Shown here: positions 22,885-32,395 of the stretch, piece by piece | Layout of the letters: every line of letters starts with the position of its first letter | Numbering within the stretch: the first letter of the stretch is position 1 | Assembly (NCBI RefSeq): GCF_943912325.1 | Contig: NZ_CALTTX010000003.1 | Coordinates: 25,620 to 89,619, forward strand | DNA: 64,000 nucleotides | Direction of reading: 5' to 3' | DNA from: an uncultured Microbacterium sp. | Lineage (GTDB): Bacteria; Actinomycetota; Actinomycetes; Actinomycetales; Microbacteriaceae | Notes under the pieces: model-generated | Told to the model about the DNA's origin: nothing | Database searches by the model: none | Seen by the model: only the letters and a program-made list of their open reading frames with translations | Translations under genes and position numbers: made by a program

Positions 22885-23669
22885 GGCGCGGTCCTTTCGG
22901 CGGGGCTATGCGGGACGTGAGGCGAGACGCGGGGTGAGGCGCGGTGGGCGAAGCGGTACGCGACGATCGTCGGCGAGGTGCGCTCGATCCCGACGAGCAC
23001 GCGGTCGCCCGCGTGCGCACGGTCGCCGAGTCGCTCGCTGAGCCGGTCGTCGAGGTCGGCCGTCGTCGCGGTGTCGAGTCCCGAGCGCGAGGCGTCGGCG
23101 GTGACGACGACATCGTCGGACGGCGATCCGATGAGCGGATGCCGCGGGGTATCGAGCCGCCACGACGCGATGACCCGCAACGCGTCGCCCGTGTCGTACA
23201 GGTCGCGCTCGCACGCGACGCCGACGGCGCCGAGCACCGCGAGGTTGAAGTGCGCGTTGCGCAGCGCCCGGGGATCGAACGCCCACCGCATCTCGCGCAT
23301 CCCGAGCGCGCGCGCCGCGTCGGCTTGCGCGTGCTTGAGCAGCCTCCCGAGGCCCCGACCTTGCGCCTCGGGTGACACGAGGGTCGCTTGCGAATAGTGG
23401 TAGGGCTCACCCCCGGCATCCGTCATTCCGGTGAATCCGTAGCTGAAGCCGACGAGCCGCTCGCCCGCGAAAGCGCCGATCGTCGTGCCGCCGTTGTGGC
23501 CGAGCGCCGCGAGCAGCGTCGGGCTCAGCGCATAGGCGGGGTCGCCGTAGCCGAAGACGTCGCGGTAGAGCGCGGAGGCGGCAACCCATTCGGCGTGCGT
23601 CGTCAGCGAGCGGACGTCGATCGAGGCGCCGTGAGCGTTATCGGGCGTGGCCGCGGGTGATGCGTGCAT
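22881..23669 (-). CDS. GNAT acyltransferase, candidate N-acyl(succinyl)transferase for amino acids
   Basis: 262 residues. The GNAT acyl-CoA loop is SQATLVSPEAQGRGLGRLLKHAQADAARALG, followed by MRWAFDPRALRNAHFNLAVLGAVGVACERDLYD. This latter signature, with a long C-terminal domain, is seen in GNAT proteins encoded beside N-succinylamino-acid racemases. It would acylate the amino group of a D-amino acid. It is first in the three-gene operon and overlaps the SIS gene by 4 bases. Confidence 0.78.
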   Translation of the reverse strand: MHASPAATPDNAHGASIDVRSLTTHAEWVAASALYRDVFGYGDPAYALSPTLLAALGHNGGTTIGAFAGERLVGFSYGFTGMTDAGGEPYHYSQATLVSPEAQGRGLGRLLKHAQADAARALGMREMRWAFDPRALRNAHFNLAVLGAVGVACERDLYDTGDALRVIASWRLDTPRHPLIGSPSDDVVVTADASRSGLDTATTADLDDRLSERLGDRAHAGDRVLVGIERTSPTIVAYRFAHRASPRVSPHVPHSPAERTAP

Positions 23670-23751
23670 GGCGCCCTTTCGTCAGCATCTCGGGTTCAGC
23701 ATCTCGGACCGTTCGCGCGAGTCGCTCGTGTGATCGTCGGTTTCGTCGATG

Positions 23752-23764
23752 ATACGAATCGTAT
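23752..23764. promoter_or_regulatory. palindromic operator candidate ATACGAATCGTAT
   Basis: A perfect 6-bp inverted repeat around one central base lies in the divergent promoter region between the GNAT operon and the M20 gene. It could control both. Confidence 0.55.
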
Positions 23765-23793
23765 GTGTCTCTAGTAAACACTCTCGTGACCAT

Positions 23794-23829
23794 TTGACTG
23801 GCGTTTCCACCGACGGTTACGGTGCGTAT
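23794..23829 (+). promoter_or_regulatory. promoter of the M20 hydrolase gene (leaderless)
   Basis: -35 TTGACT (23794-23799), 18-bp spacer, -10 TACGGT (23818-23823), then 6 bases to the ATG at 23830. This is the clearest complete sigma-70-type promoter in the window. Confidence 0.75.
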
Positions 23830-24987
23830 ATGACCGATCGGCACGACGAGCACTCGATTGCCGAACCCGAGCTCGCGAAGCTCGTCGCGACCGTGCGGCG
23901 ATATTCCGAGCTCGAATCGCCGACGGGCGACGCCGCGGCCCTCGCGCGGCTCGCCGACGTGCTCGACGCCGATGCGCGCGCCGCGGGGCTCCGCACCGAA
24001 CGCGACCCGCACGGCACGGGCGATCACCTCATCTGGACGCTCCCCGCGCGCGACGCGCCCGGAACCCTGCTGCTCCTGACCCACTACGACACGGTCTGGC
24101 CGATCGGCACCCTCGCGCACATGCCCGTCGCCGACGCGATCGTCGGCGGGCGCGCGGGCCTTCGGGGGCCCGGCGTCTACGACACGAAAGCGGGACTCGC
24201 GATCCTGCTCGACGCTATTGCGCGAGTGGATGCCTCGGGTGCCACGCACCCCGAAGTGCGGGTGCTCGTGATCGCCGACGAAGAGATCGGGTCGCCGACG
24301 GCGGGAGCGCTCGTTCGCCGCGAGGCTGAGCGCGCGTTCGCGGTGCTCGGCTTCGAGCCGCCCCACCCCGGCGGCGGCCTCAAGACGGCGCGCCGCGGCA
24401 GCACGCGGCTGCGCATCGGCGTGCGGGGCATCGAGGCGCACGCGGGGCTCGACCTCGCCGCGGGCGTCAACGCGATCGACGAGCTCGTTGACCAGCTGAT
24501 CACCGCGCGGGCTCTCGCCGCGGACTACCCCGTGCTCTACAACGTCGGCGCGATCTCGGGCGGCGGCCGCGCGAACGTCGTCGCGGGCGAGGCATCGGCG
24601 GTTATCGGCATCCGCTTCGCCGACGCCGATTCCGAACGCGAGCTGCTCGGTGCGCTCGCACAGCTGTCTCCGGTGCGCGAGCGTTCCGAACTCTCGGTGG
24701 AGGTGCTCTCTCAGCGACCGACCTGGACCCCGGGAGTGGCGTCGCACGCTCTCGCCGAACGGTGCGCCGCGATCGCGGGCCCTCTCGGCGTCGCGCTCGA
24801 CAGTGGCCCCGCGAACGGCGCGGCCGATACCAACACGACGGGAGCGCTCGGGGTGCCGAGCGTCGACGGGCTCGGGCCCGACGGCGGGGGAGCGCACGCC
24901 GCGCACGAATGGGTGTCGATTGAGAGCATCGCCGAGCGCGCACTGTTGCTCCCCGAACTGCTGCGGCAGCTGGGTCCGGTCGCGTAA
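23830..24987 (+). CDS. M20 family metallohydrolase (CPG2-like), candidate N-acyl-L-amino acid hydrolase
   Basis: 385 residues. The M20 metal motifs are LLTHYDTVWPIG, GVYDTKAGLAILLDA and IADEEIGSPTA. The dimerisation/lid domain includes GIEAHAGLDLAAGVNAIDEL with the conserved His. CPG2-like members cleave N-acyl or carbamate-linked amino acids. In the known D-to-L amino acid route the third enzyme is an N-succinyl-L-amino acid hydrolase of this superfamily. It diverges from the GNAT-SIS-racemase operon with a shared palindrome between them. Confidence 0.87.
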   Translation: MTDRHDEHSIAEPELAKLVATVRRYSELESPTGDAAALARLADVLDADARAAGLRTERDPHGTGDHLIWTLPARDAPGTLLLLTHYDTVWPIGTLAHMPVADAIVGGRAGLRGPGVYDTKAGLAILLDAIARVDASGATHPEVRVLVIADEEIGSPTAGALVRREAERAFAVLGFEPPHPGGGLKTARRGSTRLRIGVRGIEAHAGLDLAAGVNAIDELVDQLITARALAADYPVLYNVGAISGGGRANVVAGEASAVIGIRFADADSERELLGALAQLSPVRERSELSVEVLSQRPTWTPGVASHALAERCAAIAGPLGVALDSGPANGAADTNTTGALGVPSVDGLGPDGGGAHAAHEWVSIESIAERALLLPELLRQLGPVA

Positions 24988-25025
24988 AGCTGCCTACCGC
25001 GCCGCGGCCTCACGCGTCGACGCGC

Positions 25026-27368
25026 TCAGGTGCGCGGCAACAGCGACCGCGGCGCCACGAGCGCCGTCCATGCGCGCGATCCCTGCGCTTCTCGCAGCCC
25101 CGCGATGCACTCCGTCACGGCATCGCCGAGGTCGTCGCCCCGCACGATCCCGTCGCCACGGCCGGGGGCATAGCTCGCGTGTTCGATCGCGCCGACGAGC
25201 ACCGCCGTCGGGCGTGCGGGAGCCCCGGCATCCATCAATCGCCGCCCCTTTTCGCGCGGTGACGCGCTTTCGGGCAGCACGATCCCGAGGTCGGCGGCCG
25301 TGTCGAGGATCTCGCGCCACGCGGCGGGCGCATCGCCCTCGCGTGCGGCGGCGAGGCGGCGTCGGCGCCGCATCGAGCGCACGAGGGCCGGGGCACCCGC
25401 GATCGCGATCGCGAGCAACACGATCCCGACCGGGCCCCAGAACGCCCCGGGGCGGAGCGCGCCCGGCGTCGTGAGGGTTTCGGCCGCGCTCCCCGGCGCG
25501 GCCGACGACGAGGGTGCGGGGGCCTCGCTCGGCGCCCGCGTCGCGGTCGGCGACGGCGTGCTCGTTGACGTTCCGCCCGCCGTTCCCGACGAGAACGTCG
25601 TCGGCGACCCGAGGCTGTTCGTCGGCTCGAACGGCACCCAGCCGATGCCTTCGAAGTACGACTCCGGCCACGCGTGCAGCTGCGTGCTCTTGACCGAATA
25701 GATCGTCTTACCCTCGTCCGACTGCCCCGAGGGCGTGCCCGGGAGGTAACCCACGACGATCCGCGTCGGAATATCGAGCGTGCGCGCCATGATCGCGAAC
25801 GCCGAGGCGAAGTGCACGCAGTAGCCGGATTTCACATCGAGGAACGTCCGCACGGCATCGAGGCCCGAGCCGTCGAAGCCGTCGTCGACGGGGGCCTTGA
25901 GCGAGTAGCGGAATTCGCTGCCGCGGAACCACTGCTGCAGCGCGATGAGCCGGTCGTAGTCGTTCGTCGCGCCCGCCGTCTTGTCGCGGGCGATCGCCGC
26001 GATCTCGTCGATCGTTTGCGCGTTTCCGTCGAGCTGCGTGAGGTTCGCGAGCGGCGCCGTCGTGCGCGCCGCGCGGATCTGCTCGAGGGTCGGAATCGGT
26101 CGCGAATAGGTCGCGGTCGCTTCGGTGCCGCCCGCGCCCCGATCGCTCGCCGAGATCGTCGCGTCGCTCGTCGATATGCGCCAGTCGCCCTCGAGCCCGG
26201 TGATCGCGGTCGTCTGGAACGGAACCGGAAGCCACGGGCTCAGCAGATTGCCGACCGACACCGTCGCGGAGCGCTCGAGGCTCTCGACCCCGGGGGCGTA
26301 GTCGGTCTCGCCGACCCGGCCGTTCGAAATAGGGGTGTCGAAATCGGTATCGGCCTTCCATGCGCGACCCGTGAAGTCCGACAGCGTGAGGGCCCGCAGG
26401 TAGGGGGCCTCGGTGAAATCGCCCCATACCCGCAGCACTTGCGTCGACGCCGGCTGGCGGAGGTCATCGCCGAGATCGAGGCTCGGGTTGATCGCGGTGC
26501 TGAGGTTGCCGGTACCGAATCCGGGCGACGCGAACGTCTGCGGCAGCGTCGGTGCGACGACGAGCGTGATGACGAGCGCCCCCGCGGCGAGCGACAGCGC
26601 CGACGCCGAGCCACCCGTCACGATCGATGGCCCGGTGGGCTGAGGGCGATTCGCGCGTTCCCGCTGGCGCCGGTCGAGCCGCAGCACGACGGCGAGCACG
26701 ATCGCGAACAGGCACACCGAGATCGCGTCGGTCTCTTGCGGCACGATGATCGACGGAGCGACGAGCACCGTGAGCAGCGGGATGCTCGCAAGCAACGGCA
26801 GCCGCGCGGTGATCGCGACGTGGTCGATCACGATCGCGAGCAGGGCGATCGACGCGACGAGCACGAACGACAGGGCAGGGCCGGCGACGAGCGGCGCGGA
26901 ACCCTCGCGGATCTCTTGAGCCGCGCGGGGGATGAACGCGTCGATCGCTTGGATCGTGGCGGGCGTCGGCACGATCCCCGCGATGGCGGTCGCCGGCAGG
27001 CACGCCGCCGTGACGGCGCTGAGCCAGAGCACGACCTCGACCAGCGTCGCAACGTACGCGGGGAACCGTGCGAACCGCACGATGAACCCGGCGCCGAGTA
27101 GCAGCGCGGCGATCGCGCACGCAGCGAGAGTCCATGCAGAGGGCACGATGACGCGCAGCAGTGGGAGCAAGCTGACGAGCATGAGCGCGTAGAGGGCGAC
27201 GACGAGCGCGAACGAGGGGCGCGGTCGGCGTCGGCCACGATCCACCGGCCGGGCGCGCGGCGGGGGAGCAGAAACGGTGTCGGCGAAGATCTCGTCGAAG
27301 ACGCTGCGCGGCGGAGGAGCAGTTGGATCGATGGATGCCTCGGGGCCGGGCGGTGCCTGCGTGCTCAT
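25026..27368 (-). CDS. TgpA-like transmembrane transglutaminase (DUF3488)
   Basis: 780 residues. The N-terminus has six or seven membrane helices (about residues 55-230, DUF3488). A large extracytoplasmic region holds the transglutaminase core: the Cys in VKSGYCVHFASAFAIMARTL, the His in STQLHAWPESYFEGIGWVPFEPT, and a downstream Asp/Glu. A Ser/Thr/Pro-rich linker, one more membrane helix and a cytoplasmic tail follow. It is third in the MoxR-DUF58-TgpA operon, which is widespread in actinobacteria and linked to envelope stress. The ATG overlaps the DUF58 stop. Confidence 0.88.
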   Translation of the reverse strand: MSTQAPPGPEASIDPTAPPPRSVFDEIFADTVSAPPPRARPVDRGRRRPRPSFALVVALYALMLVSLLPLLRVIVPSAWTLAACAIAALLLGAGFIVRFARFPAYVATLVEVVLWLSAVTAACLPATAIAGIVPTPATIQAIDAFIPRAAQEIREGSAPLVAGPALSFVLVASIALLAIVIDHVAITARLPLLASIPLLTVLVAPSIIVPQETDAISVCLFAIVLAVVLRLDRRQRERANRPQPTGPSIVTGGSASALSLAAGALVITLVVAPTLPQTFASPGFGTGNLSTAINPSLDLGDDLRQPASTQVLRVWGDFTEAPYLRALTLSDFTGRAWKADTDFDTPISNGRVGETDYAPGVESLERSATVSVGNLLSPWLPVPFQTTAITGLEGDWRISTSDATISASDRGAGGTEATATYSRPIPTLEQIRAARTTAPLANLTQLDGNAQTIDEIAAIARDKTAGATNDYDRLIALQQWFRGSEFRYSLKAPVDDGFDGSGLDAVRTFLDVKSGYCVHFASAFAIMARTLDIPTRIVVGYLPGTPSGQSDEGKTIYSVKSTQLHAWPESYFEGIGWVPFEPTNSLGSPTTFSSGTAGGTSTSTPSPTATRAPSEAPAPSSSAAPGSAAETLTTPGALRPGAFWGPVGIVLLAIAIAGAPALVRSMRRRRRLAAAREGDAPAAWREILDTAADLGIVLPESASPREKGRRLMDAGAPARPTAVLVGAIEHASYAPGRGDGIVRGDDLGDAVTECIAGLREAQGSRAWTALVAPRSLLPRT

Positions 27369-28822
27369 CGCACGACCGCCGCGCCCCGCGTCGCGCCCGC
27401 GAGAGCGTTCCACGCCTCGCTCAGGTCCGCCTCGGTACCCACGCCGTTCGCGCGCACGACGACGGTGCGCCAGCCGCCGCGCGCCGGAGCGGGCGCAGCG
27501 GGTCTCGCCGAGGCATCCGTCGCGCCCCCGCTTGACGCATCGCCCGTCACAGAGACGACGACGGGAAGCGTCGAGTGGTGCGCTGCCGGTGCGATCTGGG
27601 TCTTCTCGGTGTCGTCGAGCGCGCCGGTGACGAGCACGACCGGTCCCGTGCGTTCGCCACCAAGCGTGTGCGCGAGAGCGGGAAGAGAGTCGAGACCCGT
27701 CGCGGGGTGGACCGTCGCGAGGCTGCGCAAGAGCCGCGCGGTGACGTCTATGGGGTCGACGGTGTCGCTGACATCGGGGCCGGGGCCCGCGTCGCCGGGG
27801 CGAGAGTCGATCGGCGTGCCGTCGGGGGCAATCGGCCGCACGATGAATCCGTCGCGCGAGAGCCGGTCGACGATCGAGGCCGCGACCGAGAGCGCGGTCT
27901 CGAACGCCGCGTTCTCGTGTTCGGCTCCCGGTGCGGCCGTGGCCCGCGGGTCGCGACCCTCCCATCGATGCGCGTGCAGATCGATGACGACGAAGGCCTC
28001 GGGGGTCGATTCCCGTTCCTCCTGGCGCACCATGAGCTCGCCACGGTGGGCGCTCGCCCGCCAGTGAATGCGTCGCATGGAATCGCCCGCGGCGTATGGC
28101 CGGGGGATCAGGTTGTCGGCGCCCTGGCCGAGCAGATCGGTCGAGGTCTGCGAGGTGCCGCCCGTGTCGCCCCGAGCGACGCGCGTCGCGGGCAGCGGAA
28201 TGAGCGCGGGCACGACGACGACGTCACCCTCGGGCGGCGCCCCCGGCACACTCGCCGATGCCGGCACCGCCCGCGACGCGCGGGGGGTCGAACGCTGCAC
28301 CGAGCGCTTCGCCAGCCCGAGAGGATCGCGCAGGTCCACCCGCAGCCGCCCGAAATCCCAGACCCCGCGGCGGCGAGCCGAGACCTCGTAGCTCGCGGTC
28401 ACCGCGCTCCCGCGGGCGCCGCGGCGCGAGAGACTCGACGCGATGGCGGGGAGCGATCCCCGGGCGACGGCATGCTGATCGCCGGGATGCCGGGGGTCGA
28501 TCACCCGCACACCGCGGGGCGGCGCATCGATCCAGTCGATCGACACGAGCGGAAGCAACGTCGTCAGCCGCGCGTGAACGCGGACGTTCGCGGTTGCACC
28601 GCGCGCGACGATGCCCGGCGACACGATGCGCTCGACGTGGTCGAGGCGCACGCCGAGCCACAGCGAGACCAGGCTGAGGGCCGTGATGGCGACGAGGAAG
28701 ACGCCGAAATACTGCAACTCGGCCACTCCGAGCAGGGGTGCGACGACGAAGCATCCCGTCGCGAACACGATCGCTCCCCAACCGCGCGTCGTCAGCGGGT
28801 TGAGGCGGGCGAGGTGGCGCAT
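27365..28822 (-). CDS. DUF58 domain protein
   Basis: 485 residues. Two membrane helices lie near the N-terminus (GWGAIVFATGCFVVAPLLGV, QYFGVFLVAITALSLVSLWLG). The DUF58 signature YAAGDSMRRIHWRASAHRGELMVRQEERES is followed by a vWA-like domain. DUF58 proteins act with MoxR ATPases in assembly or activation of membrane complexes. The stop overlaps the transglutaminase start, and the start is 4 bases before the MoxR stop region. Confidence 0.88.
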   Translation of the reverse strand: MRHLARLNPLTTRGWGAIVFATGCFVVAPLLGVAELQYFGVFLVAITALSLVSLWLGVRLDHVERIVSPGIVARGATANVRVHARLTTLLPLVSIDWIDAPPRGVRVIDPRHPGDQHAVARGSLPAIASSLSRRGARGSAVTASYEVSARRRGVWDFGRLRVDLRDPLGLAKRSVQRSTPRASRAVPASASVPGAPPEGDVVVVPALIPLPATRVARGDTGGTSQTSTDLLGQGADNLIPRPYAAGDSMRRIHWRASAHRGELMVRQEERESTPEAFVVIDLHAHRWEGRDPRATAAPGAEHENAAFETALSVAASIVDRLSRDGFIVRPIAPDGTPIDSRPGDAGPGPDVSDTVDPIDVTARLLRSLATVHPATGLDSLPALAHTLGGERTGPVVLVTGALDDTEKTQIAPAAHHSTLPVVVSVTGDASSGGATDASARPAAPAPARGGWRTVVVRANGVGTEADLSEAWNALAGATRGAAVVR

Positions 28823-28826
28823 GCGC

Positions 28827-29852
28827 TCAGCGCTCGAGGGTCGGCACGCGCACGTCATCGACGATGCGCCCGAGCACGGCGTCGATACGCTCGCCTGTGC
28901 GAGCCGCGATGATCCGGTGGGCGAAGACGGGGTGCACGAGGGCGGCGACGTCGTCGGGGATGACGTAGGCGCGGCCGGCGAGGGCCGCTTGCACCTTCGC
29001 GGCGCGCACGAGCGCGAGGGTTGCGCGGGGGCTCGCGCCGAGGCGCACATCGCCGGAAGCGCGCGTCGCCCGCGCGAGCGAGACGGCATAGCGCTCGATC
29101 GCCGGAGAGACGTGAATGCGGCGCGCCCACGCGATCATGGCCGTGACGTCGGCCCCCGTCGCGACGGGCGCGAGCGCGTCGAGCGGGTTCGTGTGATCGC
29201 GCTGACGCAGCATGAGCGCCTCGGCGTTCTCGTCGGGGTACCCCATCGAGACGCGCATCATGAAGCGGTCGCGCTGCGCTTCGGGCAGGGCGTACGTGCC
29301 CTCCATCTCGAGCGGGTTCTGCGTCGCGACGACGAGGAACGGCGTCGGCAACGGTCGCGAGAGCCCGTCGACCGAGACCTGGTGCTCTTCCATCGCCTCG
29401 AGCAGCGCCGATTGCGTCTTGGGTGAGGAGCGGTTGATCTCGTCGGCGATGACGATCTGCGCAAAGATCGCGCCCGGCTTGAATTCGAACTCGCGCGTGG
29501 CGGGATCGAAGACGCTCACGCCCGTGACATCGCTCGGCAACAGGTCGGGCGTGAACTGGATGCGCTTGACACTCGCATCGATGCTCGCGGCGAGCGCGCG
29601 GGCGAGCATCGTCTTGCCGACGCCCGGCACGTCCTCGATCAGCAGGTGCCCCTCGGCGAGCAGACACACGAGCGCGAGGCGCACGGTCTCGGCCTTGCCG
29701 TCGATGACGCTGCCGACGCGGTGCAAGATCGCCGCGGCGAGCTCGCCGAATCGGGCGGGGCCGAGGGCGGCGTCGGGAGCCGGCTGCGTATCGGAGCGCA
29801 GCCCGAGCGGCGTCTGCGGAAGGGGCTCGCTGCTGACCGCGGCGTCGGGCAT
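28827..29852 (-). CDS. MoxR-family AAA+ ATPase
   Basis: 341 residues. Walker A is EDVPGVGKTMLARALA, Walker B IVIADEINRSSPKTQSALLEAMEE, sensor VVATQNPLEMEGTYALPEAQRDRFMMRV, and the C-terminal lid is intact. MoxR proteins act as chaperones or metal-insertase-like ATPases for DUF58/vWA partners. GGGAG is just upstream of the ATG. First gene of the operon. Confidence 0.93.
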   Translation of the reverse strand: MPDAAVSSEPLPQTPLGLRSDTQPAPDAALGPARFGELAAAILHRVGSVIDGKAETVRLALVCLLAEGHLLIEDVPGVGKTMLARALAASIDASVKRIQFTPDLLPSDVTGVSVFDPATREFEFKPGAIFAQIVIADEINRSSPKTQSALLEAMEEHQVSVDGLSRPLPTPFLVVATQNPLEMEGTYALPEAQRDRFMMRVSMGYPDENAEALMLRQRDHTNPLDALAPVATGADVTAMIAWARRIHVSPAIERYAVSLARATRASGDVRLGASPRATLALVRAAKVQAALAGRAYVIPDDVAALVHPVFAHRIIAARTGERIDAVLGRIVDDVRVPTLER

Positions 29853-30043
29853 GTGTCTCCCTCGTGTTTTCGGGCGCGTTTCCGAGGAATCGCGTCAGAG
29901 CGCATGCGCCGTCGGCGACGCGTGTGCATCGATGCTAACGGCCGCCTCCGTGCCGCGGGGGAGTCGTGCCTGACGATTCGGCGGGGATGTTCCCGTCGCC
30001 CCTGACGAGTCCTTTCTCGATTCGCGCCGCGGAGCAGGTCGGT

Positions 30044-30049
30044 TAGACT
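30044..30049 (+). promoter_or_regulatory. -10 element TAGACT of the SRP RNA gene
   Basis: TAGACT lies about 8 bases before the 5' end of the predicted RNA. Confidence 0.6.
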
Positions 30050-30057
30050 GGTATCAG

Positions 30058-30141
30058 CTCTCCGCGAGGCGGTATCCAGGCCAATTCCCCCAGGACGGAA
30101 ACGTAGCAAGGGTAACCGGGCTCTGCCGGGTTCGCGGAGAG
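30058..30141 (+). ncRNA. ffs: signal recognition particle 4.5S RNA
   Basis: The terminal stem CTCTCCGCGA pairs with TCGCGGAGAG. The apical domain contains CCAGGACGGAAACGTAGCAAGG, including the GGAA tetraloop and the internal loop bound by Ffh. A T-run (TCTTTTTT, 30142-30149) follows the closing stem and would terminate transcription. Confidence 0.95.
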
Positions 30142-30214
30142 TCTTTTTTATCTCCGGATGCCGGTCCTCGCGCTCTCGCCGACGAACTCCGACCTGGCGC
30201 ACAAGAGGTGCGCC

Positions 30215-30226
30215 TAGGGTAGAAGT
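30215..30226 (+). promoter_or_regulatory. leaderless -10 TAGGGT for pta-ackA
   Basis: TAGGGT (30215-30220), 6 bases, then the GTG at 30227. Confidence 0.5.
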
Positions 30227-32395
30227 GTGCTGACCCAGCCCGCACCCCAAAGCATCTACATCACTTCGGCCGAGGGCAACTCGGGCAAATCGACGATCGC
30301 TCTCGGCGTGCTCGACACGCTCGCGCGTTCGTTCGCCCGCGTCGGTGTCTTCCGCCCGATCGCGCGCTCGACGAGCGAGCGCGACTACGTGCTCGAGATG
30401 CTGCTCGACCACGACGGCGTCGACCTCGCCTACGACGACGCCCTCGGCGTGACCTACGACGATGTGCGCCACGACCCCGAGCAGGCGCTCGCGACGATCA
30501 TCGCCCGGTTCAAGGCGGTCGAAGCGAAATCCGACGTCGTCGTCGTGCTCGGCTCCGACTTCACCGACGTCGGTTCGCCCGCCGAGCTCGGCTACAACGC
30601 CCGCATCGCGGTCAACCTCGGCGCGCCTGTCCTGCTCGTCATCGGCGGCCGCGCGGGTCAGGGCACGAGCGAGCAGCTCGGCACCTCGACGCCGCGCACG
30701 CCCGAGCAGATGGGCCAGATCGCCGATCTCGCCCTGACCGAGGTGCTGCACGCGCGCGCCGACCTCTTCGCCGTCGTGGCGAACCGCGCCGATGGCGAGC
30801 GGCTCGACGAGATCGTCCAGGCGATCGACGGCTCGGTGAAAGAGAACCTCTCGAACTTCGCGGGGGCCCGTGCCGAAGCATCCGTCCCCATTTGGGCGAT
30901 CCCCGAAGACCGCTATCTCGTCGCTCCCTCGATGCGCGGAATCCTGCGCTCCGTCGGCGGTGAGCTCGTCTCGGGCGATCCTGAGCTACTCACGCGCGAG
31001 GCGCTCGGCGTCGTCGTCGCGGGCATGTCGATGGTCAATGTGCTCCCGCGCCTCTTCGAGGGGGCCGTCGTCGTCATCCCGGCCGACCGCACCGAGGTGC
31101 TGCTCGCGGTCGTGCTCGCCAACGCGTCGGGCACCTTCCCCTCGATCGCGGGCATCGTTCTCAACGGCGGATTCGAGCTGCCCGAGCCGATCACGCGCCT
31201 GCTCGCGGGCCTCGGGTCGACGCTCCCCGTCATCTCGAGCGATCACGGCACGTACGAGACAGCGGTGCTCGTGATGAACACCCGCGGGCGCCTCGCCGCC
31301 GATTCGCGTCGCCGCTACGACACGGCTCTCGCGCTTTTCGAGACGCACGTCGACACCGCCGAACTGCTGCGGGCCTTCGGCGCGGCGCGCACCGACATCG
31401 TCACGCCCCTCATGTTCGAGTTCGGCCTCATGGAGCGCGCTCGCACCGACCGCAAGCGCATCGTGCTGCCCGAGGGCGACGACGACCGCATCCTGCGCGC
31501 TGCCGCGACGGTGCTCAAGCGCGGCATCGCCGATCTGACGATCCTCGGCGAGCCGTTCGAGGTGCACAACCGCGCGATCGAGCTCGGCATCGACATCTCG
31601 GCCGCCGAGGTGCTGAGCCCCTTCGACGCCGTGCACCAAACCCGCTTCGCCGAGGAATACGCGCGCCTCCGCGCCCACAAGGGCACGACGATCGATCAGG
31701 CGATGGACACCGTGACCGACGTGTCGTACTTCGGCACGCTCATGGTGCATCTGGGTCTTGCCGACGGCATGGTGTCGGGCGCGGCACACACGACGGCGCA
31801 CACGATTCGCCCCGCGTTCGAGATCATCAAGACCAAGCCCGGTGTCTCGGTCGTCTCGAGCGTCTTTCTCATGGCCCTCGCTGACCGCGTGCTCGTCTAC
31901 GGCGACTGCGCCGTAATCCCCGACCCGACGGCGCCGCAGCTGGCCGACATCGCCGTGTCGTCGGCCGCGACGGCGGATCAGTTCGGCATCGACCCGCGCG
32001 TCGCGATGCTGTCGTATTCGACGGGCGATTCGGGATCGGGCGCCGACGTCGACAAGGTGCGCGAGGCGACGGCCCTCGTGCGCGAGCGGGCCCCCGAACT
32101 GCTCATCGAGGGGCCGATCCAGTACGACGCCGCGACCGACGCGGCCGTGGCATCCAAAAAACTGCCCGGCTCCGCCGTCGCGGGCAGAGCAACCGTGTTC
32201 ATCTTCCCCGACCTCAACACGGGCAACAACACCTATAAAGCGGTGCAGCGCTCGGCGGGCGCGATCGCGATCGGCCCCGTGCTGCAGGGCCTCAACAAGC
32301 CCATCAACGACCTCTCGCGCGGGGCGCTCGTCGATGACATCGTCAACACGATCGCGATCACCGCGATCCAGGCTCAGGGGGAGGCGCGCGCATGA
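30227..32395 (+). CDS. pta: phosphate acetyltransferase (long, with P-loop/DRTGG N-terminus)
   Basis: 722 residues, the long Pta form. The N-terminal P-loop domain (ITSAEGNSGKSTIALGVLDTL) is followed by a DRTGG domain, and the C-terminal PTA_PTB catalytic domain starts near residue 400 (RKRIVLPEGDDDRILRAA). Catalytic-domain blocks are VSGAAHTTAHTIRPAFEIIKT, SYSTGDSGSGADVDKV and FIFPDLNTGNNTYKAVQR. It interconverts acetyl-CoA and acetyl phosphate. The stop overlaps the ackA ATG. GTG start, leaderless. Confidence 0.96.
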   Translation: MLTQPAPQSIYITSAEGNSGKSTIALGVLDTLARSFARVGVFRPIARSTSERDYVLEMLLDHDGVDLAYDDALGVTYDDVRHDPEQALATIIARFKAVEAKSDVVVVLGSDFTDVGSPAELGYNARIAVNLGAPVLLVIGGRAGQGTSEQLGTSTPRTPEQMGQIADLALTEVLHARADLFAVVANRADGERLDEIVQAIDGSVKENLSNFAGARAEASVPIWAIPEDRYLVAPSMRGILRSVGGELVSGDPELLTREALGVVVAGMSMVNVLPRLFEGAVVVIPADRTEVLLAVVLANASGTFPSIAGIVLNGGFELPEPITRLLAGLGSTLPVISSDHGTYETAVLVMNTRGRLAADSRRRYDTALALFETHVDTAELLRAFGAARTDIVTPLMFEFGLMERARTDRKRIVLPEGDDDRILRAAATVLKRGIADLTILGEPFEVHNRAIELGIDISAAEVLSPFDAVHQTRFAEEYARLRAHKGTTIDQAMDTVTDVSYFGTLMVHLGLADGMVSGAAHTTAHTIRPAFEIIKTKPGVSVVSSVFLMALADRVLVYGDCAVIPDPTAPQLADIAVSSAATADQFGIDPRVAMLSYSTGDSGSGADVDKVREATALVRERAPELLIEGPIQYDAATDAAVASKKLPGSAVAGRATVFIFPDLNTGNNTYKAVQRSAGAIAIGPVLQGLNKPINDLSRGALVDDIVNTIAITAIQAQGEARA

